14,080 bases of DNA from Oscillospiraceae bacterium (GTDB taxonomy: Bacteria; Bacillota; Clostridia; Oscillospirales; Oscillospiraceae): assembly GCA_017936205.1 (NCBI GenBank), contig JAGBGB010000057.1:1-14080 (forward strand). The letters are read 5' to 3'. The stretch's first letter is position 1. Each line of letters begins with the position of its first letter. Positions 6,764 to 14,080 of this stretch are shown here, piece after piece. The position numbers and the translations under genes are program-made. The notes beneath the pieces were generated by a model, which was not told where the DNA came from, searched no databases, and saw only the letters and a list, made by a program, of their open reading frames with translations.

Positions 6764-9700
6764 TTATGAAATGTAGTTCCGTGCGGAATCGCCGTAGCAG
6801 ATCATGCGCTGTACCAGCTCCGACAGATAGGGGATTGTGTCGTTCTGCATATTGTAGGCGTAGGACTCGACGCTGTAGCAAATGGTATGGCTGACCTGTT
6901 CCCCATTGCGGTAGACGGTAGCGTACACAGTCTCGCTCATCTGGGCGGCGTTGAGACCACGGAAGAAGACATAGCAGCCATCCTTCCGATGGTCGAAGCT
7001 CTCTGCGCCCACGGTCCATTCCTTCCCTGCCATAGAGAACTTGACAACCAGATCCTCATAGCTTTCTGCCTCGATCTTGAAGCGGATCGCCACAGATTCC
7101 CGAAGATTCAGACCCGCTCCCTTCCAGAGCACGGTGGGATTCTCTACGGGCACATACTCCTTATTCTGCACGGATACCAGCTCTCTGCAGTCCTTGGTTC
7201 CCCAAGCAAGCTGCTCCTCTGTCAGGGCAGCATTACACAGAGCATCTGTACGGTATGCCGCATATTCCTGGGCTTTTGCGCCATAATGGAGCATATCCAC
7301 AAGCAGAGTACGGAACTTCGCATACTGCTCACCGCTGCACTTATCCAGCATGCTGTAGCAGTAGGTGGCAACGCTGTAGTCCCTGGACTCCGAGCAATAC
7401 AGCTCCCCTTCATACTTGGCATAGAGGGTGGCGGTTACCATATCTCCGATCCGATGGGGGGCAATATTCCGATAGGGGAAGACATACTTGCCATCCTGGA
7501 TCCGATACTCCCGAAGCACCGTCTGAGTCCCATCTACGGAGATCACCACATAGGGTTCCGTGTAGCCCAGCTCTGTGAAGTAGCTCTCATCGACCTTGTA
7601 GTTAATGGAGAGATCCGACTGCAGTGACACAGAGGCACCGGCAAACCGCAGCGCTGAAACTGCCTGTACCGTTTCCTGTCCCAGCAGCTCCCCACAGAGG
7701 GCACAACGCTGCTCCAGCAAACCATCCTGTCCGGGTACCATTTCTACAACGGTGCTCCACGGCATGGGCACATGCTCACATTCTCCGTCAAAGCGATCCT
7801 CTAACAGCTCCTTCACAATGGATGTCACGCTGCTGTCTACCGCAAAGCCTATGGGATCAAAGGTATCTGTGGGCAGCTCTACATCGCCGTTCCTCTTCGC
7901 TCCGAGCTCTTGTTCAGCAGAGATCTGTTGGGTTTCTTCCGTCAATGGTGTATATGCCTGAGAATAAGCGATCTTCAGATCTGTAACAGACAGGACATTG
8001 GTATCAGGGGATGCTGCATTCTTGGGGCTGGGGTTCTCGATCTTGAGGTATGCAAAGTAGCAAGGTTTCCCATTGTACTCTCCCCTTGTAAACTGATCTG
8101 CCCACAGAGGAATGGAATAATACTGTGCCGCAGAGCACTTAATGTTCCGATCCAGAACCCCAGCGATCGTTCCATCCCCCTTAATAAGGGTGGCACGAAG
8201 CTGAGAACTGCTTTCGTTAATGGTCTTACAACCGATATCGATCCGATCCGGCAGCTGCTCGGAGTAAATCATCAGCTTGAAGGCTATGAGCTGTTCCTGA
8301 CCTAAATAGGTCTCGTTATTGGGACCAAGCTTATCATAGGTCTTTACATTTGCCGTTACATGGTTTGTAACTCCCATGGTAGGCTCTGTTACGGCTCCAT
8401 CTCCCTCCGTTGTTTCCCCCTCAGAGGTGGTAGGCTCCGCAAAGCTCTCATAGTCTACAAAAAGTGCTCCGTCCACCGTTTCTCCATTGAGGGCATTGAA
8501 GTCCCCTGCGGTCAGGAGAATATCTCGGAACTCTTTAATAATGGGATATGCTTCTCTGTCTGCACAATAGGCAGCGTAAGCGGTGGCACTGTCGGAGCCT
8601 GTGGGAGCAGAGCCCTCGGCACTGACATCAATGGGATCGTAAATTCGAATCCCATCCAAATAGAATTGATTGCCTCGCCCCAGTGCAGGAATGAGGGGGA
8701 ATTCTCGAGCCTCATCCACCATGACGGTAACATAATAGGTACCATAAGGCAGATCATGCTTAGAGTAGACAGGAACCTGATACATGGGAATTTCGCCCTT
8801 TAACATCCTTGAAACACTGACCTTGCAGCTCTCCGCACTCATGGAGGGATCGTTATGAACCTCCACTCGGATGTTCGCCTGTTCCGGTCCGGTACGGCTG
8901 ATCAGATCAAAGCCGGTTCCCTTAAAGGTAAATCGGATCTCGGAGTAGTTATCAGGGTTCGGGGTTGCGGGCGTACGGGTACCGGTTCCCTCCACATACA
9001 GACTCTCACCATTGGAAAGATGGGAGTCGTTGTCATAGGTGCTGTCCCGTCCATAGGCGGCATCTACAGGTGCAAGTTCTCTGGGTCCGATGTACATATA
9101 GTCAATGGTTACCACGCCTAACTCATTTTCAGAAATGCTTTCAATGCCTCCGATGAAGGGGCGAAGCATGGTGATCTTGTCACAATTACGGAACTCAGCT
9201 TTTAGATCAAAGGTCATGGTCATGAAGGCATTCGCCTTCATGAAGTCTCCATGGAAGTTGTTGGCAGAAATAGAGGTGTTAATGGCTTCGGGGAAGCTGT
9301 TGGTTTTTTTGCTGTCGGTCTGATACTGCAGAGATACATACGGAGGAGCTACGGTGATCTCCGGTGCGTCTGCAGCAGTATTGCCGTTGTGGGTCGTACC
9401 GGCACGGAAGTTCTCAAGCTTAAAGCGGATCTGGAACACTTCTGCCTGCCCCGGATCATAGGTCAAGGGAACTGTATCGTATCTTCCCTCGGATATGGTA
9501 TCCACATAGACATCAGGATACTGATCGGAGTTATTAGAAGTGCCATGAGGCGCACATTCCTTTTGTGCTTTAATGCTCATAGTACCAACCTCATTATCGA
9601 TAGCAATTTCCTTTGCCTTCAGTGAATAGATCTTCCAGTGCTGTGCTGCATCTGTAGCGCTGTCAAAGTTCAAGCCACCATAGCCATTCGTAGCCTTGGA

Positions 9701-12181
9701 GTAGCGTTCCTTATCAGCGTCCGTGTCATCAAACCCGAAGAACAAAACCTCCGGATGATCGGTATAATCGTAATAGTAGACCTCCTGCCCCGGCTGGTTC
9801 AGGTTCTGGGGAGCATCCGCACTTGCAGCATTCTCTGTTTTAAAATTCTCCTCTGCCCAGCTTGTGATCTCAGAAACCTGTCCGGTCGTCTCATCGGTGA
9901 TTTTTTCATAATAAGTGACATGATCCGTAAAGTCCTCTGCCTCATAATACATCATATTGGCAGGGATCAGTGCGATTTCTACCATGATATATGCGATCAC
10001 AGATTGGTCAGAGGTGGCTCGGATCCGGAAAACCGCATAGCTGCGTTCAATGGCATTTAAGAAGGTGCTCGGATCGAACCGCAGGACATTCCCGTCCATA
10101 GTGTATGTTCCATTGATCCCTTCCGCAGTAGGCTTCTCTGCAGTTCCAAACAGACTGGTAGGAGCTTCTGCCTTCACCGCTCCGTGCTCACCGTTCAGGG
10201 TCATACCTATAAACTCCAGGCTCATACCGCTATCACAGCTCACCAGAGCAGCATCCTCTACATGCACTTCCACAGCCTTGCCGTAATCCATCACATAGGA
10301 CAGAGGCTGATCCACGGAGATCGAACCCATATCTACGCCATAAATGCGGCAACTGGCCGTACCATACAAGGGTACTTGTTCTACCACATTTACAGTGCCA
10401 TCCTCATTCATTTGTGCAGAGAGAGGGATGCAGGTGGAATTGACCGTATTCGTGAACAACTCAGCCCCTACCGTATGCCGGAACCCGTAAATTGTCAACT
10501 CACAATTTGCCGGAATCCCCAATTCCAGAAGTGCCTGAAGCTCCCGTGCAGTATTACCTTCTGTTAGCTTATAGCTGTATGCTACATCATTCAGAGGTTC
10601 GGCATCATTAACGGATGCAGCAATCACATCGTAAAGCGTGGTGATATCCTCTACCTCCTCTGCAGCTCCCTCATAGTACTGCGAGGAATTTCGGTTATAG
10701 CTTCGGTATGTGAGCTGCAGATCAGAGAGAGATGTGCTCGTATTTAGGCTGACTCCGTCAGGACTTAGCTGCGTATCAAGAAGACTATCATTAAATTCTA
10801 CATTCTTCACCGGGAATAGTCGACGGTTGAGCATACAGAAGCTGTAGGCAATATTGGTACCTACTCCTACTGCAGCACCATCCACGAGCTTGGCACCATT
10901 CAGGGCATCGTACTGCTGCTTTGTGGTGATCACATCCGTGTCCATAAGCTGAATATTGGTGTAGAACTCCATATTCACACCGGAAGTATGTCGTTCGGCA
11001 TAGAACATATCGAAGGAGCAAATCTGCCCATCCTTCAAATTCAAATCTGCAGCGATATCCTTCAGCTCCAGGGTTTTATGAGTCCGCCCGTGAACGCCGC
11101 CAACATCACAAACCAAAACATCGTTAACGAAGAAATAAACATCATCGTCCCCACTAAAGGTAAAGTACAGATTGCTGGCCTCAGAGTACACAAATCCGCC
11201 ATAGGCATGGATGCTAAAGCCATAATTCGCCTGAGCATACTCACCGTCCATGTATCTACCTTCTGTATTGTTCCCGAAATAGTCAGCGGCCTCAAAGCCA
11301 CGGCCATTCAGAGGACGGAAGGAGGGATCCAGTGAGTGAGTTACCGTGTTCGTATTATAAATATATCCATTATCATATTGGGAGCCATAATAGGAATTGT
11401 AGGTATATTCCGTTTTGCCACGACTTGTATTATCGACCTTGTACAACCGCAGATGCGTCAACTCCGGAACCGGAAGATTGTAGCAGACTTCTTCTGTCGT
11501 GCCGTTGAGCCGCGTTTCAGAACCAAGGGTATCTGTCCGTGGTACTTCTCTCCAAATAGAGGAAAGCATATAGTAAGCCATATCATAGGCACTTTCCACC
11601 TGCTCCCACAGCAGGACACCACCGTTCACGGGAGGGTTCGCCTTCTTCAGGGTGCTTGTGAGATCCCCCAGACTGAGTCCGTCCGAGACCCTTTTGTAGA
11701 ATATGCCATTTTGCCTTCCGCTGGGATATTTCAGAGACTGCTTCGCTGCAAGTGCTTCAGCAACATAACGAATCACTTCCGGCTTATAGACTACATTCCC
11801 GGCATACAATTCCTTCTCTACAAGACCCAGTATGCGGAAATCATCGCTGGCTGTGGTTGGACCATCCTCAAATTGACCGGGGAAAGAAACTCCCGAAACC
11901 GAGGGTGCCTTGTTGGAAAGGCTGTATGGAGATTTCCAGGTGTCATTGGACTCGAACAGGAACCCATCTCCGCGGAAATCCAGAACCTCTATGGGGATAT
12001 CGACATAGTCAGCATTGTCAGGGAAGCTCCGCGTAGTTGGCTCCTCTTCGGACAGGGGCGCAGCCTCCATCTGAGCTTGTTCCTGTGCAAAGGCTGTAAT
12101 GTTACCCATAGGCAGTAAGCTCAGCAAACAGCACAAGATCAGCAGCCCACTCAGGATCCGCATGGAACGAGTATTCTTCAT
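6764..12181 (-). CDS. Giant secreted fibro-slime-domain surface protein (1,805 residues)
   Basis: The start at 12181 is chosen because GGGAGGA lies six bases upstream and the product then begins with a classic signal peptide (charged MKNTRSMR, hydrophobic core to ~24, AFA near 30-32). Residues ~58-412 form a fibro-slime/PA14-like domain, with VDIPIEVLDFRGDGF at its start and FTFSGDDDVYFFVNDVLVCD, GGVHG and FYAERHTSG near its end. Next come a segment with VEFNDSLL (461-468); a region shared with giant protein 1 (500-750); one ~200-residue YIGP...AP module (812-1038); a jelly-roll-like module (1081-1183); an acidic Thr/Glu linker (1246-1270); a C-x-H...CxxC segment (1468-1496); and a duplicated C-terminal domain (1505-1653, 1680-1805) with DMLHYGAKAQ and QRMICYGDSA helices. 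No sortase or SLH anchor is seen. Adhesion, matrix or glycan binding is inferred; the fibro-slime family is known from Fibrobacter and social amoeba extracellular proteins. Confidence 0.9.
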   Translation of the reverse strand: MKNTRSMRILSGLLILCCLLSLLPMGNITAFAQEQAQMEAAPLSEEEPTTRSFPDNADYVDIPIEVLDFRGDGFLFESNDTWKSPYSLSNKAPSVSGVSFPGQFEDGPTTASDDFRILGLVEKELYAGNVVYKPEVIRYVAEALAAKQSLKYPSGRQNGIFYKRVSDGLSLGDLTSTLKKANPPVNGGVLLWEQVESAYDMAYYMLSSIWREVPRTDTLGSETRLNGTTEEVCYNLPVPELTHLRLYKVDNTSRGKTEYTYNSYYGSQYDNGYIYNTNTVTHSLDPSFRPLNGRGFEAADYFGNNTEGRYMDGEYAQANYGFSIHAYGGFVYSEASNLYFTFSGDDDVYFFVNDVLVCDVGGVHGRTHKTLELKDIAADLNLKDGQICSFDMFYAERHTSGVNMEFYTNIQLMDTDVITTKQQYDALNGAKLVDGAAVGVGTNIAYSFCMLNRRLFPVKNVEFNDSLLDTQLSPDGVSLNTSTSLSDLQLTYRSYNRNSSQYYEGAAEEVEDITTLYDVIAASVNDAEPLNDVAYSYKLTEGNTARELQALLELGIPANCELTIYGFRHTVGAELFTNTVNSTCIPLSAQMNEDGTVNVVEQVPLYGTASCRIYGVDMGSISVDQPLSYVMDYGKAVEVHVEDAALVSCDSGMSLEFIGMTLNGEHGAVKAEAPTSLFGTAEKPTAEGINGTYTMDGNVLRFDPSTFLNAIERSYAVFRIRATSDQSVIAYIMVEIALIPANMMYYEAEDFTDHVTYYEKITDETTGQVSEITSWAEENFKTENAASADAPQNLNQPGQEVYYYDYTDHPEVLFFGFDDTDADKERYSKATNGYGGLNFDSATDAAQHWKIYSLKAKEIAIDNEVGTMSIKAQKECAPHGTSNNSDQYPDVYVDTISEGRYDTVPLTYDPGQAEVFQIRFKLENFRAGTTHNGNTAADAPEITVAPPYVSLQYQTDSKKTNSFPEAINTSISANNFHGDFMKANAFMTMTFDLKAEFRNCDKITMLRPFIGGIESISENELGVVTIDYMYIGPRELAPVDAAYGRDSTYDNDSHLSNGESLYVEGTGTRTPATPNPDNYSEIRFTFKGTGFDLISRTGPEQANIRVEVHNDPSMSAESCKVSVSRMLKGEIPMYQVPVYSKHDLPYGTYYVTVMVDEAREFPLIPALGRGNQFYLDGIRIYDPIDVSAEGSAPTGSDSATAYAAYCADREAYPIIKEFRDILLTAGDFNALNGETVDGALFVDYESFAEPTTSEGETTEGDGAVTEPTMGVTNHVTANVKTYDKLGPNNETYLGQEQLIAFKLMIYSEQLPDRIDIGCKTINESSSQLRATLIKGDGTIAGVLDRNIKCSAAQYYSIPLWADQFTRGEYNGKPCYFAYLKIENPSPKNAASPDTNVLSVTDLKIAYSQAYTPLTEETQQISAEQELGAKRNGDVELPTDTFDPIGFAVDSSVTSIVKELLEDRFDGECEHVPMPWSTVVEMVPGQDGLLEQRCALCGELLGQETVQAVSALRFAGASVSLQSDLSINYKVDESYFTELGYTEPYVVISVDGTQTVLREYRIQDGKYVFPYRNIAPHRIGDMVTATLYAKYEGELYCSESRDYSVATYCYSMLDKCSGEQYAKFRTLLVDMLHYGAKAQEYAAYRTDALCNAALTEEQLAWGTKDCRELVSVQNKEYVPVENPTVLWKGAGLNLRESVAIRFKIEAESYEDLVVKFSMAGKEWTVGAESFDHRKDGCYVFFRGLNAAQMSETVYATVYRNGEQVSHTICYSVESYAYNMQNDTIPYLSELVQRMICYGDSARNYIS
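9068..9748 (-). repeat. Single copy of the YIGP...AP module in giant protein 2
   Basis: Residues ~812-1038 run from LFFGFDDTDADKERY through AEVFQIRFKLENF to DYMYIGPRELAP. They are the counterpart of the three-copy array in giant protein 1, and share with its third copy the following YGYDS/YGRDSTYD and LSNG extension. That suggests the third copy is the ancestral one. Confidence 0.7.
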
Positions 12182-12210
12182 GTTTATTCCTCCCTTTTTA
12201 TACTTATTTC

Positions 12211-12372
12211 TAATAAAACGGATTAACCGTTTTATTATGCCGCTAGTAAGCGGCATGGCGGCAAAGCCGCCAAGAAATGCCGTGTAATACTGTTCTTGCC
12301 GCCATAGGCGGTGCAGGATATTCATCCTGCAATAAAATGGTTTTCAAACCATTTTATCAAGAAACAGTATTA
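12211..12372. repeat. Six-hairpin array, three of them in a cloverleaf, upstream of giant gene 2
   Basis: Perfect inverted repeats in series: TAATAAAACGG / CCGTTTTATTA (12211-12237), ATGCCGCT / AGCGGCAT (12237-12256), GGCGGC / GCCGCC (12257-12271). Then a closing stem, TAATACTGTTCTTG (12285-12298) with CAAGAAACAGTATTA (12358-12372, one bulged base), surrounds three more: CCGCC / GGCGG (12299-12311), TGCAGGAT / ATCCTGCA (12312-12331) and ATAAAATGGTTT / AAACCATTTTAT (12332-12357). The arms fill nearly every base. It would lie in the 5' UTR of the gene if the promoter at 12427 is used. It may be a palindromic mobile repeat, a structured leader RNA, or both. Confidence 0.8.
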
Positions 12373-12426
12373 TAGGATATTCCACAAAATGTATCCAACC
12401 TGTGGATCATAATATTTAACCATTTC

Positions 12427-12455
12427 ATTATACTCGATTTTACTAAATATTACAA
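12427..12455 (-). promoter_or_regulatory. Probable promoter of giant gene 2
   Basis: On the minus strand TTGTAA (12450-12455), a 17-base spacer and a perfect TATAAT (12427-12432) lie in an AT-rich stretch. Predicted start near 12420 gives a ~240-base 5' UTR holding the six-hairpin array. The preceding operon's terminator at 12515 separates this transcript from rplT. Confidence 0.6.
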
Positions 12456-12512
12456 TAGAATTAATAAGCAAATCTGAACTATTTTTAAGCCAATAAGAGA
12501 ACTTTATTATAC

Positions 12513-12552
12513 AAAAAGCTCTGCCGCACAGGAATCTTTGCAGCAGAGCTTT
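12513..12552 (-). terminator. Rho-independent terminator of infC-rpmI-rplT
   Basis: On the minus strand AAAGCTCTGC (12552-12543) pairs with GCAGAGCTTT (12524-12515), followed by a T-run. It begins ~15 bases after the rplT stop. Confidence 0.85.
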
Positions 12553-12567
12553 CGGCTCAAAAATAAA

Positions 12568-12921
12568 TTAGATAGCCTTCTTTGCGGTCTCAACCAGAGC
12601 AGCGAATGCAGCGCTGTCGTGGATAGCCAGCTCGGACAGGGACTTGCGGTTCATTTCGATGCCGGACTTCTTCAGGCCGTTCATGAAACGGGAGTAGTTG
12701 ATGCCGTAGGGCTTAACAGCAGCGCTGATACGAGCGATCCACAGGCGGCGGAAATCTCTCTTCTTGTGCTTACGGCCAACATATGCGTAGACAGCAGACT
12801 TCTTAACGGCCTGCTTAGCCATCTTAAAGTGAGTGGACTTGGAGCCCCAGTAGGACTTAGCCAGCTTCAGAACCTTATTTCTTCTCTTGCGCGTCATCAT
12901 CGCGCCCTTAACTCTTGCCAT
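12568..12921 (-). CDS. rplT: 50S ribosomal protein L20
   Basis: The 117-residue protein has the normal length and sequence of bL20: [20 protein letters not shown] at the N-terminus, the basic [17 protein letters not shown] core and GINYSRFM. It binds 23S rRNA early in 50S assembly. In low-GC Gram-positives it also represses its own operon by acting on the infC leader. GGAGG lies nine bases before the ATG. It is the last gene of the operon, 22 bases after rpmI, and is followed by a strong terminator. Confidence 0.98.
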   Translation of the reverse strand: MARVKGAMMTRKRRNKVLKLAKSYWGSKSTHFKMAKQAVKKSAVYAYVGRKHKKRDFRRLWIARISAAVKPYGINYSRFMNGLKKSGIEMNRKSLSELAIHDSAAFAALVETAKKAI

Positions 12922-12943
12922 TTCTTAATATCCTCCTATCCGA

Positions 12944-13141
12944 TTATTTGTACGGGATCATCTTTTTGATGGCCTCGACATTGGTGACATCTGCGTAGGT
13001 CATGCTTCTCAGGCGACGGCCACGCTTGGTGTCCTTCTTGGTGAGGATATGGCTCTTGAAAGCGTGAGCTCTCTTGACTTTACCGGTCTTGGTGAGATTG
13101 AATCTCTTCTTTGCACCGCTATGGGTCTTCAGTTTCGGCAT
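12944..13141 (-). CDS. rpmI: 50S ribosomal protein L35
   Basis: The 65-residue basic protein [20 protein letters not shown]... is a full-length bL35, ending in [10 protein letters not shown]. It is part of the large ribosomal subunit. AAAGGAG is seven bases before the ATG. It lies between infC (31-base gap) and rplT (22-base gap), the conserved bacterial order. Confidence 0.98.
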   Translation of the reverse strand: MPKLKTHSGAKKRFNLTKTGKVKRAHAFKSHILTKKDTKRGRRLRSMTYADVTNVEAIKKMIPYK

Positions 13142-13172
13142 GGTACTTCTCCTTTGTAGTTATTTACGGCTA

Positions 13173-13691
13173 TTATTTAGCACTTTTCGAGGACAGGAAA
13201 ATAGACATATTTCTGCCTTCGAGCTTGGGTTTCTTGTCCAGATTGGATACTTCGGCGCATCCCTCTGCAAAGCGGATCAAAAGCTGCTCGCCGATCTCGG
13301 TATGTGCCATTTCACGACCGCGGAAGCGGACTGTGACCTTAACACGATTACCCTCGGTCAGGAACTTGCAGGCATTACGCATCTTGGTATTCAGGTCATT
13401 GGTATCAATACCGGGAGACATACGAATCTCCTTGATCTCCACCACACGCTGATTCTTCTTGGCTTCTTTTTCTTTCTTGAGCTGGTCGAAGCGGAACTTG
13501 CCGTAATCCATGATCTTGCAGACCGGGGGAACAGCATTGGGAGAGATCTTGACCAGATCCAGCTCCTGCTCCTCTGCCATAGCCAATGCGGCCTCTGATG
13601 TAACGATACCGACCATGACGCCGTCTGCGCCGATGAGTCTGACTTCCTTGTCACGAATTTCTTCGTTAAGCTGATGATCTAATTTGCCGAT
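13173..13691 (-). CDS. infC: Translation initiation factor IF-3, with non-canonical ATC start
   Basis: IF-3 binds the 30S subunit, blocks 50S joining and proofreads the start codon. The C-terminal part is clear: KIMDYGKFRFDQ signature (~59-70), a Lys/Glu-rich linker, then EIRMSPGIDTNDL and VKVTVRFRGREMAH. The first ATG in frame (13616) would delete 25 residues of the conserved N-domain. Those residues are present upstream as GKLDHQLNEEIRDKEVRLIG. The frame is closed by TAA six codons before ATC at 13691-13689, with no ATG, GTG or TTG between. GGAGG lies nine bases before that ATC (seven if read as GGAGGTG), so ATC is the likely start, giving 172 residues, normal for IF-3. A rare AUU/AUC/AUA start allows IF-3 to repress its own translation, as known for E. 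coli infC (AUU). Confidence 0.93.
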   Translation of the reverse strand: MGKLDHQLNEEIRDKEVRLIGADGVMVGIVTSEAALAMAEEQELDLVKISPNAVPPVCKIMDYGKFRFDQLKKEKEAKKNQRVVEIKEIRMSPGIDTNDLNTKMRNACKFLTEGNRVKVTVRFRGREMAHTEIGEQLLIRFAEGCAEVSNLDKKPKLEGRNMSIFLSSKSAK

Positions 13692-13845
13692 GGTAAAGCA
13701 CCTCCATTACACGACAAAAAGTGCGGCTGCCAACAGCACCCGCACACAAACAGACTAAGTCCCCTTGGGACATAGCAATCATGGTATCAAACCTCTTCGC
13801 CTTCGCCTGAGGTGAGGACGGTGCTGCCGACCTTCTTCGTTTTGC
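13692..13845 (-). promoter_or_regulatory. L20-type regulatory leader of infC-rpmI-rplT
   Basis: The ~155-base transcribed leader contains a small GTCCC / GGGAC hairpin (13758-13770) and an attenuator (13716-13745). A segment reading CAGCACC in the transcript (13826-13820) can pair with GGUGCUG inside the attenuator's 5' side (13740-13734). That provides an antiterminator. In Bacillus subtilis this operon is controlled by L20 binding its leader and favouring termination. Position and logic match; the sequence similarity was not tested. Confidence 0.65.
13716..13745 (-). terminator. Transcription attenuator in the infC leader
   Basis: The transcript reads GUGCGG, an inner CUG / CAG stem with a GUG bulge, then CCGCAC and UUUUU. 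It lies about 25 bases before the infC start, inside the operon leader, so it would stop transcription before any gene unless disrupted. Confidence 0.8.
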
Positions 13846-13851
13846 CAAACA

Positions 13852-13880
13852 AGTATATCATTATTTTCCCCTCTTGTCAA
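13852..13880 (-). promoter_or_regulatory. Promoter of infC-rpmI-rplT
   Basis: Minus-strand TTGACA (13880-13875), 17-base spacer, TATACT (13857-13852): near consensus. Predicted start is near 13845. Confidence 0.85.
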
Positions 13881-13901
13881 GAGCTTTTTTAGAAAAATTT
13901 C

Positions 13902-13956
13902 TTGCAAATTGGGCAAAATGTGGTATGATAGGAGCAGAAATATCAGAAAAGGAGGG
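13902..13956 (+). promoter_or_regulatory. Divergent promoter and ribosome-binding site lacking their gene
   Basis: TTGCAA (13902-13907), 16-base spacer and TATGAT (13924-13929) are followed by AAAGGAGGG (13948-13956). No usable start codon follows at normal spacing; the GTG at 13958 is too close and opens a 26-codon frame. The original downstream gene seems to be cut off at about 13957. Confidence 0.5.
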
Positions 13957-13961
13957 AGTGG

Positions 13962-14080
13962 GGCGAGGACGGAGGGCTGGGCCTGCCCATCGCCCGGCGG
14001 CTGGCGGAGCAGAACGGCGGACGGCTGCGCTTTGAGACCGCCCCCGGCCTGGGGACCCGCGCCATTCTGACCTTCCACGG
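13962..14080 (+). pseudogene. C-terminal fragment of a sensor histidine kinase, no start, running off the window
   Basis: In the frame of base 13962 the translation includes GEDGGLGLPIARRLAEQNGG and then a GLGTRAILTFH strand. This is the G2 box and final strands of a HATPase_c domain. The frame is closed by TAG at 13929-13931 with no start codon and no H-box, N-box or G1 box upstream, so the kinase body is missing. G+C rises abruptly here compared with the rest of the window. The fragment could be the result of recombination or of a chimeric contig end. Confidence 0.6.

Noticed and set aside
12182..12325. Upstream in-frame ATG extending giant protein 2 by 48 residues
   Set aside because: The extension is translated from the hairpin array and hides the signal peptide. 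The ATG at 12181 has GGGAGGA at good spacing.
13666..13848. Possible leader peptide in the infC leader
   Set aside because: The frame runs through the attenuator and overlaps infC with no ribosome site, so L20-type attenuation explains the leader better.
13779..14078. 99-codon minus-strand frame at the right end
   Set aside because: It spans the infC promoter and the antisense of the kinase tail; the product is Pro/Arg-rich and unlike any gene.

Overview
The window looks like the chromosome of a gut-type Clostridia bacterium, probably Oscillospiraceae/Ruminococcaceae or a relative. Evidence: an infC-rpmI-rplT operon with a Firmicutes-style attenuated leader, strong TTGACA/TATAAT-type promoters with 17-bp spacers, AGGAGG-type ribosome sites, moderate G+C, and two very large secreted multi-modular proteins. 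The taxon is inferred from gene style only; no database search was possible.

Layout, left to right. Positions 1-5063 (+) hold the C-terminal ~1,690 residues of a giant secreted protein whose N-terminus lies off the left edge. Positions 5064-5780 hold a terminator hairpin, a ~211-bp palindromic MITE-like element, a candidate 6S RNA ending in a rho-independent terminator, and a strong promoter. Positions 5780-6418 (+) encode a TetR-family regulator. A long perfect terminator hairpin and a second, same-orientation MITE copy follow (6433-6701). Positions 6764-12181 (-) encode a complete 1,805-residue paralogue of the first giant protein, with a signal peptide and an N-terminal fibro-slime (PA14-like) domain. 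Its upstream region has an array of six hairpins, three of them enclosed by a closing stem, and a good promoter. Positions 12513-13880 (-) hold the translation operon infC-rpmI-rplT with promoter, attenuator, leader and terminator. infC has no ATG/GTG/TTG at the right place and appears to start at ATC. The last ~120 bases switch abruptly to GC-rich sequence encoding the end of a histidine kinase with no kinase body upstream, so this is a rearrangement or assembly junction.

How the parts relate. The two giant proteins share architecture: a segment before the repeats, one or three copies of a ~200-residue module ending in Y-[IV/L]-G-P...AP, a jelly-roll-like module, linkers, and a duplicated C-terminal domain with a YGA.AQ motif. 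They are best read as extracellular adhesion or glycan-binding proteins. Gene 1 has three copies of the module and gene 2 one, so the pair has diverged by module duplication. The TetR gene lies between them and is a candidate regulator, but no operator is proven. The MITE copies and the GGGCTGTCTC terminator hairpins punctuate every gene end in the accessory part and are absent from the translation operon.
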